Source: Streptomyces olivochromogenes (lineage in GTDB: Bacteria > Actinomycetota > Actinomycetes > Streptomycetales > Streptomycetaceae). Taken from it: DNA of 64,000 bases. Location: positions 474,460-538,459 of the forward strand of contig NZ_KQ948452.1 of NCBI RefSeq assembly GCF_001514115.1. The letters are read 5' to 3'. Position 1 is the stretch's first letter; the number at the start of each line of letters is the position of its first letter. The position numbers and the translations under genes were made by a program. This document shows, one piece after another, positions 11,928 through 20,160 of this stretch. The notes beneath the pieces were generated by a model. That model worked only from the letters and a program-made list of their open reading frames with translations. It was not told where the DNA came from and did no database searches.

Positions 11928-12776
11928 CTACGGCACCTTGTACGTCTCCCCGTAGACCTTCCACTCCAGCGGCGTGCGCAGGTCCAGGTTCCCGTCGTAC
12001 AGGAACATCCGCTGGGCCGTGTCGATGCGGGTCGTGTCGCGGTGGGCGCTCTCGGCCTTCATCGCCGCGCGACGGACGTCGAGGAAGATGTCCAGGTAGG
12101 CCTTCTCGGAGCCCCCCTCGGCCGGGGTGTCGGCCTGGGCCATGGCACGGGTGCGCAGGTCGTAGAAGCCGCCCGTGCCGGTGCCGGGCCCGTGCATGAC
12201 CATGGCGTCGTAGTAGATGAACTGGCCCAGCGTGCCGAGGCCGTCGAGCTTGGCGCGGCGCACCGCGGGGTCGAAGTAGACGCGGTCCCGCTCGGCATCC
12301 TGCGCCCTGCGGAAGGCGGCCACCGACGCCTCCTTGCGCCAGGCCGTCACGAAGCCCGGGTCGAGACCCTCGTGCGAGTCCGTCCCGTCGACCTTGCGCA
12401 GGGCGGGGAGGTAGCGGGCGAGGCCGTTGCCCGGGTGGTCCTTCGTGTAGCCCTCGACCAGGACGAGCAGATCGTGGGTGCCGGTGCAGAAGCCGATGAG
12501 GCCCGCCGTGTACCCCTGGCCGTCGCCGATGTCCTCGATGTATGCATACGCGCCGCGCCAGTCGAGCGTGGAGTTCTCCGCGCTCGCCACGAGCTTCTGC
12601 GCCAGCTCCTTCTTGTCCGGGGCGGCCAGGCCCGCGCCCGCCGGTCGCTCGGCGTCCTGGCGGGCCCGCGCGCGCCCGGCGGCCCCGCTCGCGTCCGTGA
12701 GTCCCGGGGCGAGGAAGCAGACCGCCACCGCGACCAGGGGGAGGACTGCGAGCAGGAGGAGCCGGGCGCGTTTCAT
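11928..12776 (-). CDS. csn: Secreted chitosanase, GH46
   Basis: This 282-residue secreted endo-chitosanase hydrolyses beta-1,4 glucosamine polymers. A Sec signal (KRARLLLLAVLPLVAVAV) covers about residues 1-30. The mature domain carries the GH46 signature: general acid Glu67 in SAENSTLDW and, 18 residues on, nucleophile-activating Asp85 in EDIGDGQGYT. IGFCTGTHDLL and ERDRVYFDPAVRRAKLDG follow, matching the S. coelicolor/N174 enzymes as remembered. The gene starts only 20 bases after the rhomboid stop. No Shine-Dalgarno is visible. A TAGGCT hexamer ends 6 bases before the ATG, which would suit a leaderless transcript starting at the ATG. Function is secure; regulation is inferred. Confidence 0.95.
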   Translation of the reverse strand: MKRARLLLLAVLPLVAVAVCFLAPGLTDASGAAGRARARQDAERPAGAGLAAPDKKELAQKLVASAENSTLDWRGAYAYIEDIGDGQGYTAGLIGFCTGTHDLLVLVEGYTKDHPGNGLARYLPALRKVDGTDSHEGLDPGFVTAWRKEASVAAFRRAQDAERDRVYFDPAVRRAKLDGLGTLGQFIYYDAMVMHGPGTGTGGFYDLRTRAMAQADTPAEGGSEKAYLDIFLDVRRAAMKAESAHRDTTRIDTAQRMFLYDGNLDLRTPLEWKVYGETYKVP

Positions 12777-12796
12777 GGGCTCAGCCTAGGCAGCGC

Positions 12797-13759
12797 TCAG
12801 GCCGCTCCGCTCGTCAGCTCGGACACCCTTCCGACGGCCGTGATCACCAGCAGCGCCAACAGCGCGGCGCACGCGGCCGCTTGGACGAGCGCCCGGCGGT
12901 CCCGGGGCGCGTACGCGTAGGCGAGAGTGACCACCCCGCCCGCCAGCAGACCGCCGAGGTGGCCCTGCCAGGAGGTGAGTCCCGCCGAGACGAGCAGCCA
13001 CAGCAGCAGGCCCGCCATGAAACGGTTGACGGCGCTCATGTCGGCGCCCAGCCGGCGGGCCATGACGTAGTACGCGGCCCCCAGCCCGAAGATGGCACCC
13101 GAGGCACCGAGCGTGGGCGTGTACGGCGCGATCACCAGCACGAGGACCGAGCCGCCGAGGGCCGAGAGCAGATAGAGCGTGACGAAGCGGATCCGGCCGA
13201 GCTGGGCCTCCACCACCCGGCCCAGGTTCCACAGCGAGACCATGTTCATCACGATGTGCAGAATCCCGAACGTGCCCTCGGTGGGCGGCAGATGGAGGAA
13301 CGCACCGGTCAGCATCCGGTACCACTCCCCGTCGACCACGCCCTCCGGGTGGAAGTCGTAGGAGTACTGGGCCTGCCAGACGTAGTGCCCGCCGTCGGGC
13401 CCCGTCAGCGCGGCGCCGAGCATCTCGAACCGGTCCACGATCGCCGGGCGCACCACCTCGCCCACATAGGCCAGCACGTTGAGCGCGATCAGGAGGTACG
13501 TCACCACGGGCACGGTCGAGATACGGCCGCCGAACGCCGTGCGGGCCTGCCGGATCGAACGGGCGCCCTCCTTCACGCACTCCACGCACTGGTGACCGAC
13601 GGCCGCCTCGCGCATGCAGTCCGGGCAGATGTAGCGGTCGCACCGTGTGCAGCGCACATGGGACTCCACCTTGGGATGGCGATAGCAGGTGGTGACGGCG
13701 GGTTCTGTGGGGCGGGCGGGTTCTGTGGGTCGGGCGGATTCGGTGGACTCGGATTCCAC
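12797..13759 (-). CDS. Rhomboid family intramembrane serine protease with N-terminal zinc finger
   Basis: This 320-residue protein has a cytoplasmic B-box-like zinc-binding N-terminus (CYRHP, CxxCxxxxCxxC, HQCVEC; about residues 23-60). Six or seven membrane segments follow from about residue 83. The rhomboid catalytic serine is in GASGAIFG and the catalytic histidine in the last helix, GHLGG. The loop-1 region with WYRM and HxxxNM (HIVMNM) is also present. The start is the GTG at 13759, placed 6 bases after GAGGAG; the far longer open frame upstream lies over the VWA gene and is discarded. The chitosanase gene follows after 20 bases. The protease substrate is unknown. Confidence 0.92.
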   Translation of the reverse strand: MESESTESARPTEPARPTEPAVTTCYRHPKVESHVRCTRCDRYICPDCMREAAVGHQCVECVKEGARSIRQARTAFGGRISTVPVVTYLLIALNVLAYVGEVVRPAIVDRFEMLGAALTGPDGGHYVWQAQYSYDFHPEGVVDGEWYRMLTGAFLHLPPTEGTFGILHIVMNMVSLWNLGRVVEAQLGRIRFVTLYLLSALGGSVLVLVIAPYTPTLGASGAIFGLGAAYYVMARRLGADMSAVNRFMAGLLLWLLVSAGLTSWQGHLGGLLAGGVVTLAYAYAPRDRRALVQAAACAALLALLVITAVGRVSELTSGAA

Positions 13760-13915
13760 GACCGGCTCCTCGCGGGTACGGAGATCAGGGGGACGATGAG
13801 CCGGTGGGGTCGGCGGCGAACAAAATAGCGAACGCCCATGTGGGAGGGGGACGGCAGGGGCTGTCGGTGCCGTAATCTCGGCGTTTCCGCAACCCTCGCG
13901 CGATGGGAGCCCCGC

Positions 13916-14635
13916 ATGGCCGGAATCAGCCTCACCAAGGTGGAGGAGACCGCGCCCGCGCTGGTCAGTCTGTACAAGAGCGCCGGTGTCTCCCTCACCA
14001 AGCACGGGCTGAGCGGACAGCGGGCCGCGGTGTACCTGGTCGTCGACTACTCCGGGTCGATGAAGCCGTACTACAAGGACGGCAGTGTGCAGGCGCTGGC
14101 GGACCGGGTGCTCGGCCTGTCGGCGCACCTCGACGACGACGGAACCGTCCCTGTCGTCTTCTTCTCCACGGACATCGACGCGGTCACGGACATCGCGCTC
14201 GACAACCACCAGGGCCGGGTGGAGAAGATCGTGGCCGGGCTCGGTCACATGGGGAAGACCAGTTACCACCTGGCCATGGACGCGGTCATCGACCACTACC
14301 TCGACAGCGGCTCCGAGGCCCCCGCCCTGGTCGTCTTCCAGACCGACGGCGGCCCCATCAACAAGCTCGCCGCCGAAAGGTACTTGTGCAAGGCGGCGAA
14401 GCTTCCGCTGTTCTGGCAGTTCATAGGGTTCGGTGACCCGGACAGCAAGCAGTTCGAGTTCCTGCGCAAACTCGACGAGCTGCCGGTGCCGCAGCAGCGG
14501 GTCGTCGACAACGCCGGTTTCTTCCACGCCGGTTCGCAACCTCGGAGGGTCTCCGACGCCGAGTTGTACGACCGGATCGTGGGCGACTTCCCCCAGTGGC
14601 TGACGGCCGCGCGCGAGCGGGGGATCGTCCGGTGA
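13916..14635 (+). CDS. VWA-domain protein, TerF-like
   Basis: This 239-residue soluble protein is a von Willebrand factor A domain. The MIDAS metal site is visible: DYSGSM (DxSxS) near residue 45, a threonine in GKTSYH near 120, and aspartate in QTDGGP near 142. The architecture resembles the VWA proteins found with TerD-type tellurite/stress genes, but no ter genes are nearby. The ATG at 13916 follows GGGAG by 6 bases. It overlaps the HutD start by 4 bases (GTGA), so the two are coupled. A role in protein-protein assembly or stress is family knowledge, not shown here. Confidence 0.85.
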   Translation: MAGISLTKVEETAPALVSLYKSAGVSLTKHGLSGQRAAVYLVVDYSGSMKPYYKDGSVQALADRVLGLSAHLDDDGTVPVVFFSTDIDAVTDIALDNHQGRVEKIVAGLGHMGKTSYHLAMDAVIDHYLDSGSEAPALVVFQTDGGPINKLAAERYLCKAAKLPLFWQFIGFGDPDSKQFEFLRKLDELPVPQQRVVDNAGFFHAGSQPRRVSDAELYDRIVGDFPQWLTAARERGIVR

Positions 14636-15192
14636 CCGTGCGTGTCCTGCCGGCCGCCGGGCGGGTCGCCGTGCCCTGGAAGAACGGTGGCGGGGTGACG
14701 CGCGAGATCGTCGCCCGGCCCGAGGGGGCGGACATGGGGGACTTCGAGTGGCGGGTGAGCCTCGCCGACGTCGGCTGCGACGGGCCGTTCTCGGCGTTCG
14801 CCGACGTGGACCGGATCCTCACCATGGTCGAGGGGGAGGGGATGGATCTGACCGTCGGCGGTGAACACCGCCGGGTGGACACGCGGTTCGTCCCGCAGCG
14901 CTTCCCCGGTGATCTGCCGACCGGCTGCCGTCTCCTCGGGGGACCGGTCGTGAACCTCAACGTCATGTGGCACCGGGGCGCCGCCCTGGCCCCCACCGTC
15001 GCGGTCACCGCCCCCCGGCGGTCCCTCGCCCTCCCGGCGGGCCCGGCCGTCCTGATCGTCGCCCTCGACGGCGCTGCCGAGGCGGCCGGGGTGGCTCTCG
15101 GGCGCCACGACGCCGTGCTCCTGGCGGACGAGGAAGCGACTCTCCACGCGACGGGCCACACCGCCGTGATCACCCTCACGCCGAAAGCCTGA
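14632..15192 (+). CDS. HutD family protein
   Basis: This 186-residue cupin-like protein matches HutD/Ves. Its N-terminal motif is PWKNGGGVTREI, followed by FEWRVSLADV, DGPFSAF, DRILTMVEG and the NLNVM strand. Family members associate with histidine utilisation or cold-induced stress in other bacteria; biochemical function remains poorly defined. The GTG at 14632 overlaps the VWA stop (GTGA), so translation is coupled. No hut genes are present in the window, so a histidine-related role is not supported by context. Confidence 0.85.
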   Translation: MTVRVLPAAGRVAVPWKNGGGVTREIVARPEGADMGDFEWRVSLADVGCDGPFSAFADVDRILTMVEGEGMDLTVGGEHRRVDTRFVPQRFPGDLPTGCRLLGGPVVNLNVMWHRGAALAPTVAVTAPRRSLALPAGPAVLIVALDGAAEAAGVALGRHDAVLLADEEATLHATGHTAVITLTPKA

Positions 15193-15204
15193 GCCTCCGC
15201 CCGG

Positions 15205-15460
15205 GTTCTCGCCCCCGCCGCCCCTACCCGTCCCATCCCAGGGGGCTCCGCCCCCAGACCCCCGGGTGGGCTCTCAACCTGCGGGTGGGTGGGGGCTGGG
15301 CGCGCAGTTCCCCGCGCCCCTGACGGGGCGCTCTTGTCGGCGCCGGTTCACCTCTTCAGCCCGTCCGGCGTTTGAGGACGAGGCCGTTCAGGCCGATCGG
15401 GGGTCTGGGGGCGGAGCCCCCCAGGTTGAGGATGGGACGGGTAGGGGCGGCGGGGCGAGA
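15205..15460. repeat. Composite dispersed intergenic repeat, copy 1
   Basis: The gap between hutD and the cytochrome b gene holds a long imperfect inverted repeat. The left arm is 15211-15263 and the right arm 15398-15455, both built on CTACCCGTCCCATCC with GGGGGCTCCGCCCCC. Between the arms are two modules, a GTTCCCCGCGCCCC block and a CCGTCCGGCGTTTGAGGACG block. The same modules recur at about 30.8-31.3 kb and 37.9-38.1 kb. Confidence 0.85.
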
Positions 15461-15533
15461 GACAGGTGGGAGGTGACGCGCCGTTGGCTTCGGGGAGGGG
15501 GCATGCCACCCTGGTGGGCCGAGGGGGTGTCTT

Positions 15534-17195
15534 ATGGGCGCGGAAGAGATCAACTCCGGTCAGATACACGGGACTTCACGTGCGGCGCGGCGAGGCGAGA
15601 CGCCGGGCGGCGAGCGGCTGGCGGACTGGGCCGACGGACGGCTCGGCCTCTACGCGCTGGCCAAGGCCAACATGCGCAAGGTCTTCCCGGACCACTGGTC
15701 CTTCATGCTCGGCGAGATCTGCCTCTACAGCTTCCTGATCCTGATCCTGACCGGCGTCTACCTCACGCTCTTCTTCGAGCCGAGCGCCTCCGAGGTCGTC
15801 TACCACGGCCCGTACGAACCGCTCAACGGCATCCTCATGACCCGCGCCTACGAGTCCACCCTCCACATCAGCTTCGAGGTGCGCGGCGGACTCCTGGTCC
15901 GGCAGATCCACCACTGGGCGGCGATCGTCTTCCTCGCCGGCATGCTCGTGCACATGATGCGCGTCTTCTTCACCGGCGCGTTCCGCAAGCCCCGCGAGGT
16001 CAACTGGCTGTTCGGCTGGACCCTGCTGATGCTCGGCCTGATCACCGGCCTGACCGGCTACTCGCTCCCCGACGACCTGCTCTCCGGCACCGGCGTCCGC
16101 TTCGCCCAGGGCGCGATCCTGTCGGTCCCGATCGTGGGAACGTACCTCTCCTTCTTCCTCTTCGGAGGCGAGTTCCCGGGCCACGACATCATTCCGCGCT
16201 TCTTCCCGATCCACGTCCTCCTGCTGCCGGGCATCATGCTGGGCCTGGTGGTCGCCCATCTGATCCTGGTCTTCTACCACAAGCACACGCAGTACCCGGG
16301 GCCCGGACGCGACCAGAAGTCCGTCGTCGGGATGCCGTTCATGCCGGTCTACATGGCCAAGGCGGGCGGGTTCTTCTTCCTCGTCTTCGGGGTGCTGTCG
16401 CTCATGGGGGCGATCGCGACCATCAACCCCGTGTGGGCCTTCGGTCCCTACCGGCCGGACCTGGTGACGACCGGCGCACAGCCCGACTGGTACCTCGGCT
16501 TCTCCGAGGGGCTCATCCGGGTGATGCCGGGATGGGAGATCAACGCCTGGGGCCACACCCTCCAACTGGGTGTGTTCATCCCCTTCTCCCTGTTCCCGCT
16601 GATCATGACCGCCATCGCCGTCTACCCGTTCATCGAGTCGTGGATCACCGGGGACAGACGGGAACACCACATCCTGGACCGGCCGCGCAACGTCCCCACC
16701 CGCACCGGGCTCGGCGTCGCCTGGCTGACGCTGTACGGAGTGCTCCTGGTCGGCGGTGGCAACGACCTGTGGGCCACCCACTTCCACCTCTCCATCAACG
16801 CCATCACCTGGTTCGTACGGGTCTCCTTCTTCGTCGCCCCGGCCCTCGCCTTCGTCGTCACGCGCCGGATCTGCATGGGACTTCAGCGACGGGACCGCGA
16901 CAAGGTGCTGCACGGAAGGGAGTCCGGGGTCATCCGGATGCTCCCGCACGGCGAGTACGTCGAGGTGCACGAACCGCTCACACCGGCGCAGCGGTTCACG
17001 CTCACCCAGCACGAGCAGCCCCCGCCGTACGAGGTGGGACCGCTCGTGGACGCCAACGGCGTCGCCCGCCGGGTCGGCCCCGGCCGCAGGCTGCGCGCCC
17101 GGCTCGCCCGCGCCATGTACGGGCCCGACACCCAGATCCCGAAGCCGACGCCGGAGGAGTACCGGGAGCTCACCAGCGGCGAGCACCACCACTGA
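15534..17195 (+). CDS. qcrB: Cytochrome b subunit of cytochrome bc1 complex, solitary QcrB paralogue
   Basis: The 553-residue actinobacterial-type cytochrome b has about nine membrane helices. Haem-ligand histidines lie in helix II (QIHHWAAIVFLAGMLVH; His126/127 and His140) and helix IV (FPIHVLL to VVAHLIL). The quinol-site PEWY equivalent reads QPDWYLG. A long soluble C-terminal tail (about 430-553) is typical of actinobacterial QcrB. The ATG follows GAGGGGGTG. No qcrA, qcrC or cta genes are adjacent. It may be a spare or alternative QcrB, since the usual Streptomyces copy lies in a qcrCAB operon elsewhere. Its stop overlaps a convergent fadE stop by 26 bases. Confidence 0.9.
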   Translation: MGAEEINSGQIHGTSRAARRGETPGGERLADWADGRLGLYALAKANMRKVFPDHWSFMLGEICLYSFLILILTGVYLTLFFEPSASEVVYHGPYEPLNGILMTRAYESTLHISFEVRGGLLVRQIHHWAAIVFLAGMLVHMMRVFFTGAFRKPREVNWLFGWTLLMLGLITGLTGYSLPDDLLSGTGVRFAQGAILSVPIVGTYLSFFLFGGEFPGHDIIPRFFPIHVLLLPGIMLGLVVAHLILVFYHKHTQYPGPGRDQKSVVGMPFMPVYMAKAGGFFFLVFGVLSLMGAIATINPVWAFGPYRPDLVTTGAQPDWYLGFSEGLIRVMPGWEINAWGHTLQLGVFIPFSLFPLIMTAIAVYPFIESWITGDRREHHILDRPRNVPTRTGLGVAWLTLYGVLLVGGGNDLWATHFHLSINAITWFVRVSFFVAPALAFVVTRRICMGLQRRDRDKVLHGRESGVIRMLPHGEYVEVHEPLTPAQRFTLTQHEQPPPYEVGPLVDANGVARRVGPGRRLRARLARAMYGPDTQIPKPTPEEYRELTSGEHHH

Positions 17196-18138
17196 GCACC
17201 TCGGCCCGGCACTGGGCCGGGGTGCCCCACGCGGTACGCAGGGCACGGGCCTTGGCCAGCCACAGGGACAGGTCGTACTCCGCGGTGTAGCCGATCGCGC
17301 CGTGCAGCTGGAGCGCCGTGCGCGCGGTGGCGTACGCGGCCTCGCAGGCCGTGACCTTGGCCGCGGCCACGTCGGCGGGCGCCATCGTCAGGGCCGCGCC
17401 GAACAGCAGCGGCCGCGCGAACTCCAGGGCGATCTTCGCGTCGGCGAGGCGATGCTTCACCGCCTGGAACGAGCCGACGGGGACGCCGAACTGGGTGCGC
17501 TGCCCGACGTACGCGACGGTCCGGTCGAGGAGCGCCAGACCGACGCCGAGGGCCTGGGCGGCGGTGGCGAGGCGGGCCCAGACGAGGGCATGGGCGACGG
17601 GCGGGGCGGTGGCGAGCAGTTCACCGCCCGGTGTGAGGGGTGTGAGGCGGCGGGCGGGGTCCAGGGAGGCGCGTACCGGGCCGTGGCCGGGGGCCAGACG
17701 CAGTCCGTCGGCGGCCAGGGCGAGGCGGGTGGTCGCCGCGTCGCCGTCCAGCGCGTACGCCCCGTCGAGGGCCAGCGTCGCCGACGCCTCGCCCGAGGCC
17801 AGCGACGGGAGCAGCCGCCCGGCGGGCAGGGGGTCCGCCAGTTCGGCCAGCAGGGCGGCCGCCGCGACCGTCTCCACCAGCGGGCCGGGCACCGCGTGCC
17901 GTCCCAGCTCGACGAAACCCACGGCCAGTTCCACCGGATGCGGGCCCATCCCCTCGTACGCCTCCGGCACCGCGAGCGCGAACACGCCCGCCTTCGCGAT
18001 ACGGGACCACAGCGCGCGGCCGCCGTCGTGGTCGCCGCGGCTCCAGTCCCGTACGACCGACGGGGTGTCCGCGGCCGTCAGCATCGCGTCCAGCGAGTCG
18101 GCGAACGCCCGCTGCTCGGCGTCGAGGAGGAAGCGCAT
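17170..18138 (-). CDS. Acyl-CoA dehydrogenase, small partner subunit (FadE32-like)
   Basis: At 322 residues this is shorter than normal acyl-CoA dehydrogenases. It matches the beta-type partners of the alpha2beta2 enzymes used in steroid breakdown. Visible acyl-CoA dehydrogenase landmarks are the N-terminal helical start (MRFLLDAEQRAFADSL), QFGVPVGSFQAVKHRLAD (FAD-facing helix) and LQLHGAIGYTAEYDLSLWL. There is no canonical catalytic glutamate near the C-terminus. The ATG at 18138 shares one base with the stop of the preceding fadE (TGATG), so the two subunits are coupled. By context it acts late in HIP (C/D-ring) degradation. FadE32 versus FadE33 identity is not settled. Confidence 0.82.
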   Translation of the reverse strand: MRFLLDAEQRAFADSLDAMLTAADTPSVVRDWSRGDHDGGRALWSRIAKAGVFALAVPEAYEGMGPHPVELAVGFVELGRHAVPGPLVETVAAAALLAELADPLPAGRLLPSLASGEASATLALDGAYALDGDAATTRLALAADGLRLAPGHGPVRASLDPARRLTPLTPGGELLATAPPVAHALVWARLATAAQALGVGLALLDRTVAYVGQRTQFGVPVGSFQAVKHRLADAKIALEFARPLLFGAALTMAPADVAAAKVTACEAAYATARTALQLHGAIGYTAEYDLSLWLAKARALRTAWGTPAQCRAEVLSGGARRW

Positions 18139-19283
18139 CAGCGGCGGCCCTTCGGGAGGCCGAGCAGGCGCTCGGCGATGATGTCGCGCTGGATCTCGTT
18201 GGTGCCGGCGTAGATCGGACCGGCGAGCGAGAAGACGTATCCCTCGGACCAGTCCGTGTCCGCCGACTCGCCGTCCGGGCCGAGGAGGTCGAGGGCCGTC
18301 TCGTGCAGCGCGATGTCGTACTCGGACCAGAAGACCTTGTTCAGGCTGGCCTCCGGGCCCGTGGTCCCGCCGTCCAGGAAGCGGGAGGCGCCCGCGTAGG
18401 TGAAGAGCTGGTAGGCGCGGGCGCCGATCACCGCGTCGGCCACCCGGTCGCGCAGCGCCGTGTCCGAGGGGTCGGCGCGACCGCGCCACAGGTCCACCAG
18501 GCGGTCCGCGGCGGCGAGGAAGCGGCCCGGTGAACGCAGCGTCAGTCCTCGCTCGTTGCCCGCCGTCGACATGGCGACCCGCCAGCCCCCGCCCGGCTCG
18601 CCGATCACGTCCTCGTCCGGGACGAAGACCTCGTCGAGGAAGACCTCGGCGAAGGCCGGTCTGCCGTCCAGGCGGCCGACGGGGCGCACGGTGACCCCGG
18701 GCGCGCGCAGGTCGAACATCAGATAGGTCAGGCCCTGATGAGGCCTCGGTGTGCCAGGCTCACTGCGGAAGAGACCGAACGCGCGGTCGGCGAAGGCGGC
18801 CCGCGACGACCAGGCCTTCTGCCCGCTCAGCAGCCAGCCCCCGTCCGTACGCACCGCCCGCGAGGTGAGCGAGGCCAGGTCGGACCCCGCCTCCGGCTCG
18901 GACCACGCCTGCGCCCAGACGACCTCCCCGGTGGCCATGGAGGGCAGGATCCGGGCGCGCTGTCGCTCCGTGCCGTGGTCGAAGAGGGTGGGCGCCAGGA
19001 GGTTGATGCCGTTCTGGCCGACCCGGCCCGGCGCGCCCGCCGCGTAGTACTCCTCCTCGAACACCAGCCAGCGCACGATGTCCGCGCCCCGGCCGCCGTA
19101 CACCTCCGGCCAGGACACCACCGACCAGCGGTCCGCGGCGAGTTCGGCCTCCCACGCGCGGTGCGCCGCGAAGCCCTCCCCGGTCTCCAGGGACGGGAGG
19201 GGCGTGCGTGGCACATGGGCGGCGAGCCAGGTCCGGGCCTCGGCGCGGAAGGCCTCGTCGGCGGGGGAGAGGGTCAGATCCAT
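18138..19283 (-). CDS. Acyl-CoA dehydrogenase, FadE31-like
   Basis: This 381-residue FAD enzyme resembles M. tuberculosis FadE31 as remembered: GFAAHRAWE, WPEVYGGRGADIVRWLVFEE, AGAPGRVGQNG, LAPTLFDHGT, AQAWSEPEAGSDLASL. The substrate- and FAD-binding core (WSEPEAGSDL, GQKAWSSRA, SNERG-like GNERGLTLRSP) is intact. The C-terminal motif is YAGTNEIQRD where many family members have YEGT, so the usual catalytic glutamate site is alanine. The ATG at 19283 has GGAAGG 8 bases upstream. It is the first gene of a two-gene operon reading away from a KstR2-like operator. It likely pairs with the downstream small subunit. Confidence 0.87.
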   Translation of the reverse strand: MDLTLSPADEAFRAEARTWLAAHVPRTPLPSLETGEGFAAHRAWEAELAADRWSVVSWPEVYGGRGADIVRWLVFEEEYYAAGAPGRVGQNGINLLAPTLFDHGTERQRARILPSMATGEVVWAQAWSEPEAGSDLASLTSRAVRTDGGWLLSGQKAWSSRAAFADRAFGLFRSEPGTPRPHQGLTYLMFDLRAPGVTVRPVGRLDGRPAFAEVFLDEVFVPDEDVIGEPGGGWRVAMSTAGNERGLTLRSPGRFLAAADRLVDLWRGRADPSDTALRDRVADAVIGARAYQLFTYAGASRFLDGGTTGPEASLNKVFWSEYDIALHETALDLLGPDGESADTDWSEGYVFSLAGPIYAGTNEIQRDIIAERLLGLPKGRR

Positions 19284-19299
19284 CGGCAGCACCTTCCCT

Positions 19300-19313
19300 A
19301 ACAAGTGTTTGGT
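19300..19313. promoter_or_regulatory. Predicted KstR2-type operator, site 1
   Basis: AACAAGTGTTTGGT fits the remembered KstR2 pattern AnCAAGnnCTTGnT except C to T at position 9. It lies within a longer near-palindrome, CCTAnCAAnnnnTTGnTAGG. It sits in the 46-base gap between the divergent fadE31-like and ipdF starts, overlapping where both promoters must be. Confidence 0.7.
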
Positions 19314-19329
19314 AGGTTAGCGTGGAGGT

Positions 19330-20121
19330 ATGAGCGACGTCGAGAGTCCGGCGTACGTCAGCGGGCACGGGCTGCTGACCGGGCGCACCGCCGTCATCAC
19401 CGCCGCCGCGGGCGCGGGCATCGGCGGGGCGACGGCGCGCAGGTTCCTGGAGGAGGGGGCGCGGGTGGTCATCAGTGACGCCCATGCCCGCCGCCTCAAG
19501 GAGAGCGAAGAGGCCCTCGCCGCGGAGTTCGGCGCGGCGAACGTCGCCTCGCTGCCGTGCGACGTGACGGACGAGCGGCAGGTGGAGGCCCTCTTCGCAC
19601 TGGCGGGAGAGCTCCACGACGGCCTGGACATCGTCGTCAACAACGCCGGCCTCGGCGGCACTTGTGCCCTCGCCGACATGACCGACGAACAGTGGTCGAG
19701 GGTGTTGGACGTGACACTGAACGGCACGTTCCGGTGCACCCGGGCCGCCCTGCGCCGTTTCAGGGACCAGGGCGGCGGCGGTGTCGTCGTCAACAACGCC
19801 TCCGTCGTCGGCTGGCGCGCCCAGGCCGGTCAGGCGCACTACGCCGCCGCCAAGGCGGGCGTCATGGCGCTCACCCGGTGCGCGGCCGTCGAGGCCGCCG
19901 AGTACGGGGTGCGCGTCAACGCGGTGTCACCGAGTCTCGCCATGCACCCGCACCTGGTGAAGGTGACCACGCCCGAGCTGCTGGAGGAACTGACGGGCCG
20001 CGAGGCCTTCGGCCGCTACGCGCAGCCCTGGGAGGTGGCCAACGTGATGGTGTTCCTCGCGTCCGGCTACTCCTCGTACATGACCGGCGAAGTCGTCTCC
20101 GTCAGCAGCCAACATGCGTAG
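19330..20121 (+). CDS. ipdF: HIP-CoA short-chain reductase IpdF
   Basis: The 263-residue SDR fits IpdF (Rv3559c type), which reduces the 5-oxo group of HIP-CoA during steroid C/D-ring breakdown. The cofactor motif is AAAGAGIG (about 26-32), NNAGLGG is at 104-110, and the catalytic set is Ser158, Tyr171, Lys175 (AHYAAAKAG). The tail YSSYMTGEVVSVSSQHA matches the remembered mycobacterial protein closely. GGAGG sits directly before the ATG. It heads a plus-strand unit with the repressor and thiolase genes and is divergent from fadE31 across a KstR2-like site, so steroid-metabolite induction is expected. Confidence 0.9.
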   Translation: MSDVESPAYVSGHGLLTGRTAVITAAAGAGIGGATARRFLEEGARVVISDAHARRLKESEEALAAEFGAANVASLPCDVTDERQVEALFALAGELHDGLDIVVNNAGLGGTCALADMTDEQWSRVLDVTLNGTFRCTRAALRRFRDQGGGGVVVNNASVVGWRAQAGQAHYAAAKAGVMALTRCAAVEAAEYGVRVNAVSPSLAMHPHLVKVTTPELLEELTGREAFGRYAQPWEVANVMVFLASGYSSYMTGEVVSVSSQHA

Positions 20122-20148
20122 GGCGCCGTCGGCCGGCACCCCCGGGAT

Positions 20149-20160
20149 CACAATGGAACC
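20149..20160 (+). promoter_or_regulatory. Possible leaderless -10 element of kstR2
   Basis: CACAAT ends 6 bases before the GTG of the repressor gene, the spacing expected if the start codon is also the transcription start. No Shine-Dalgarno is visible. No clear -35 element is seen. Confidence 0.35.
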
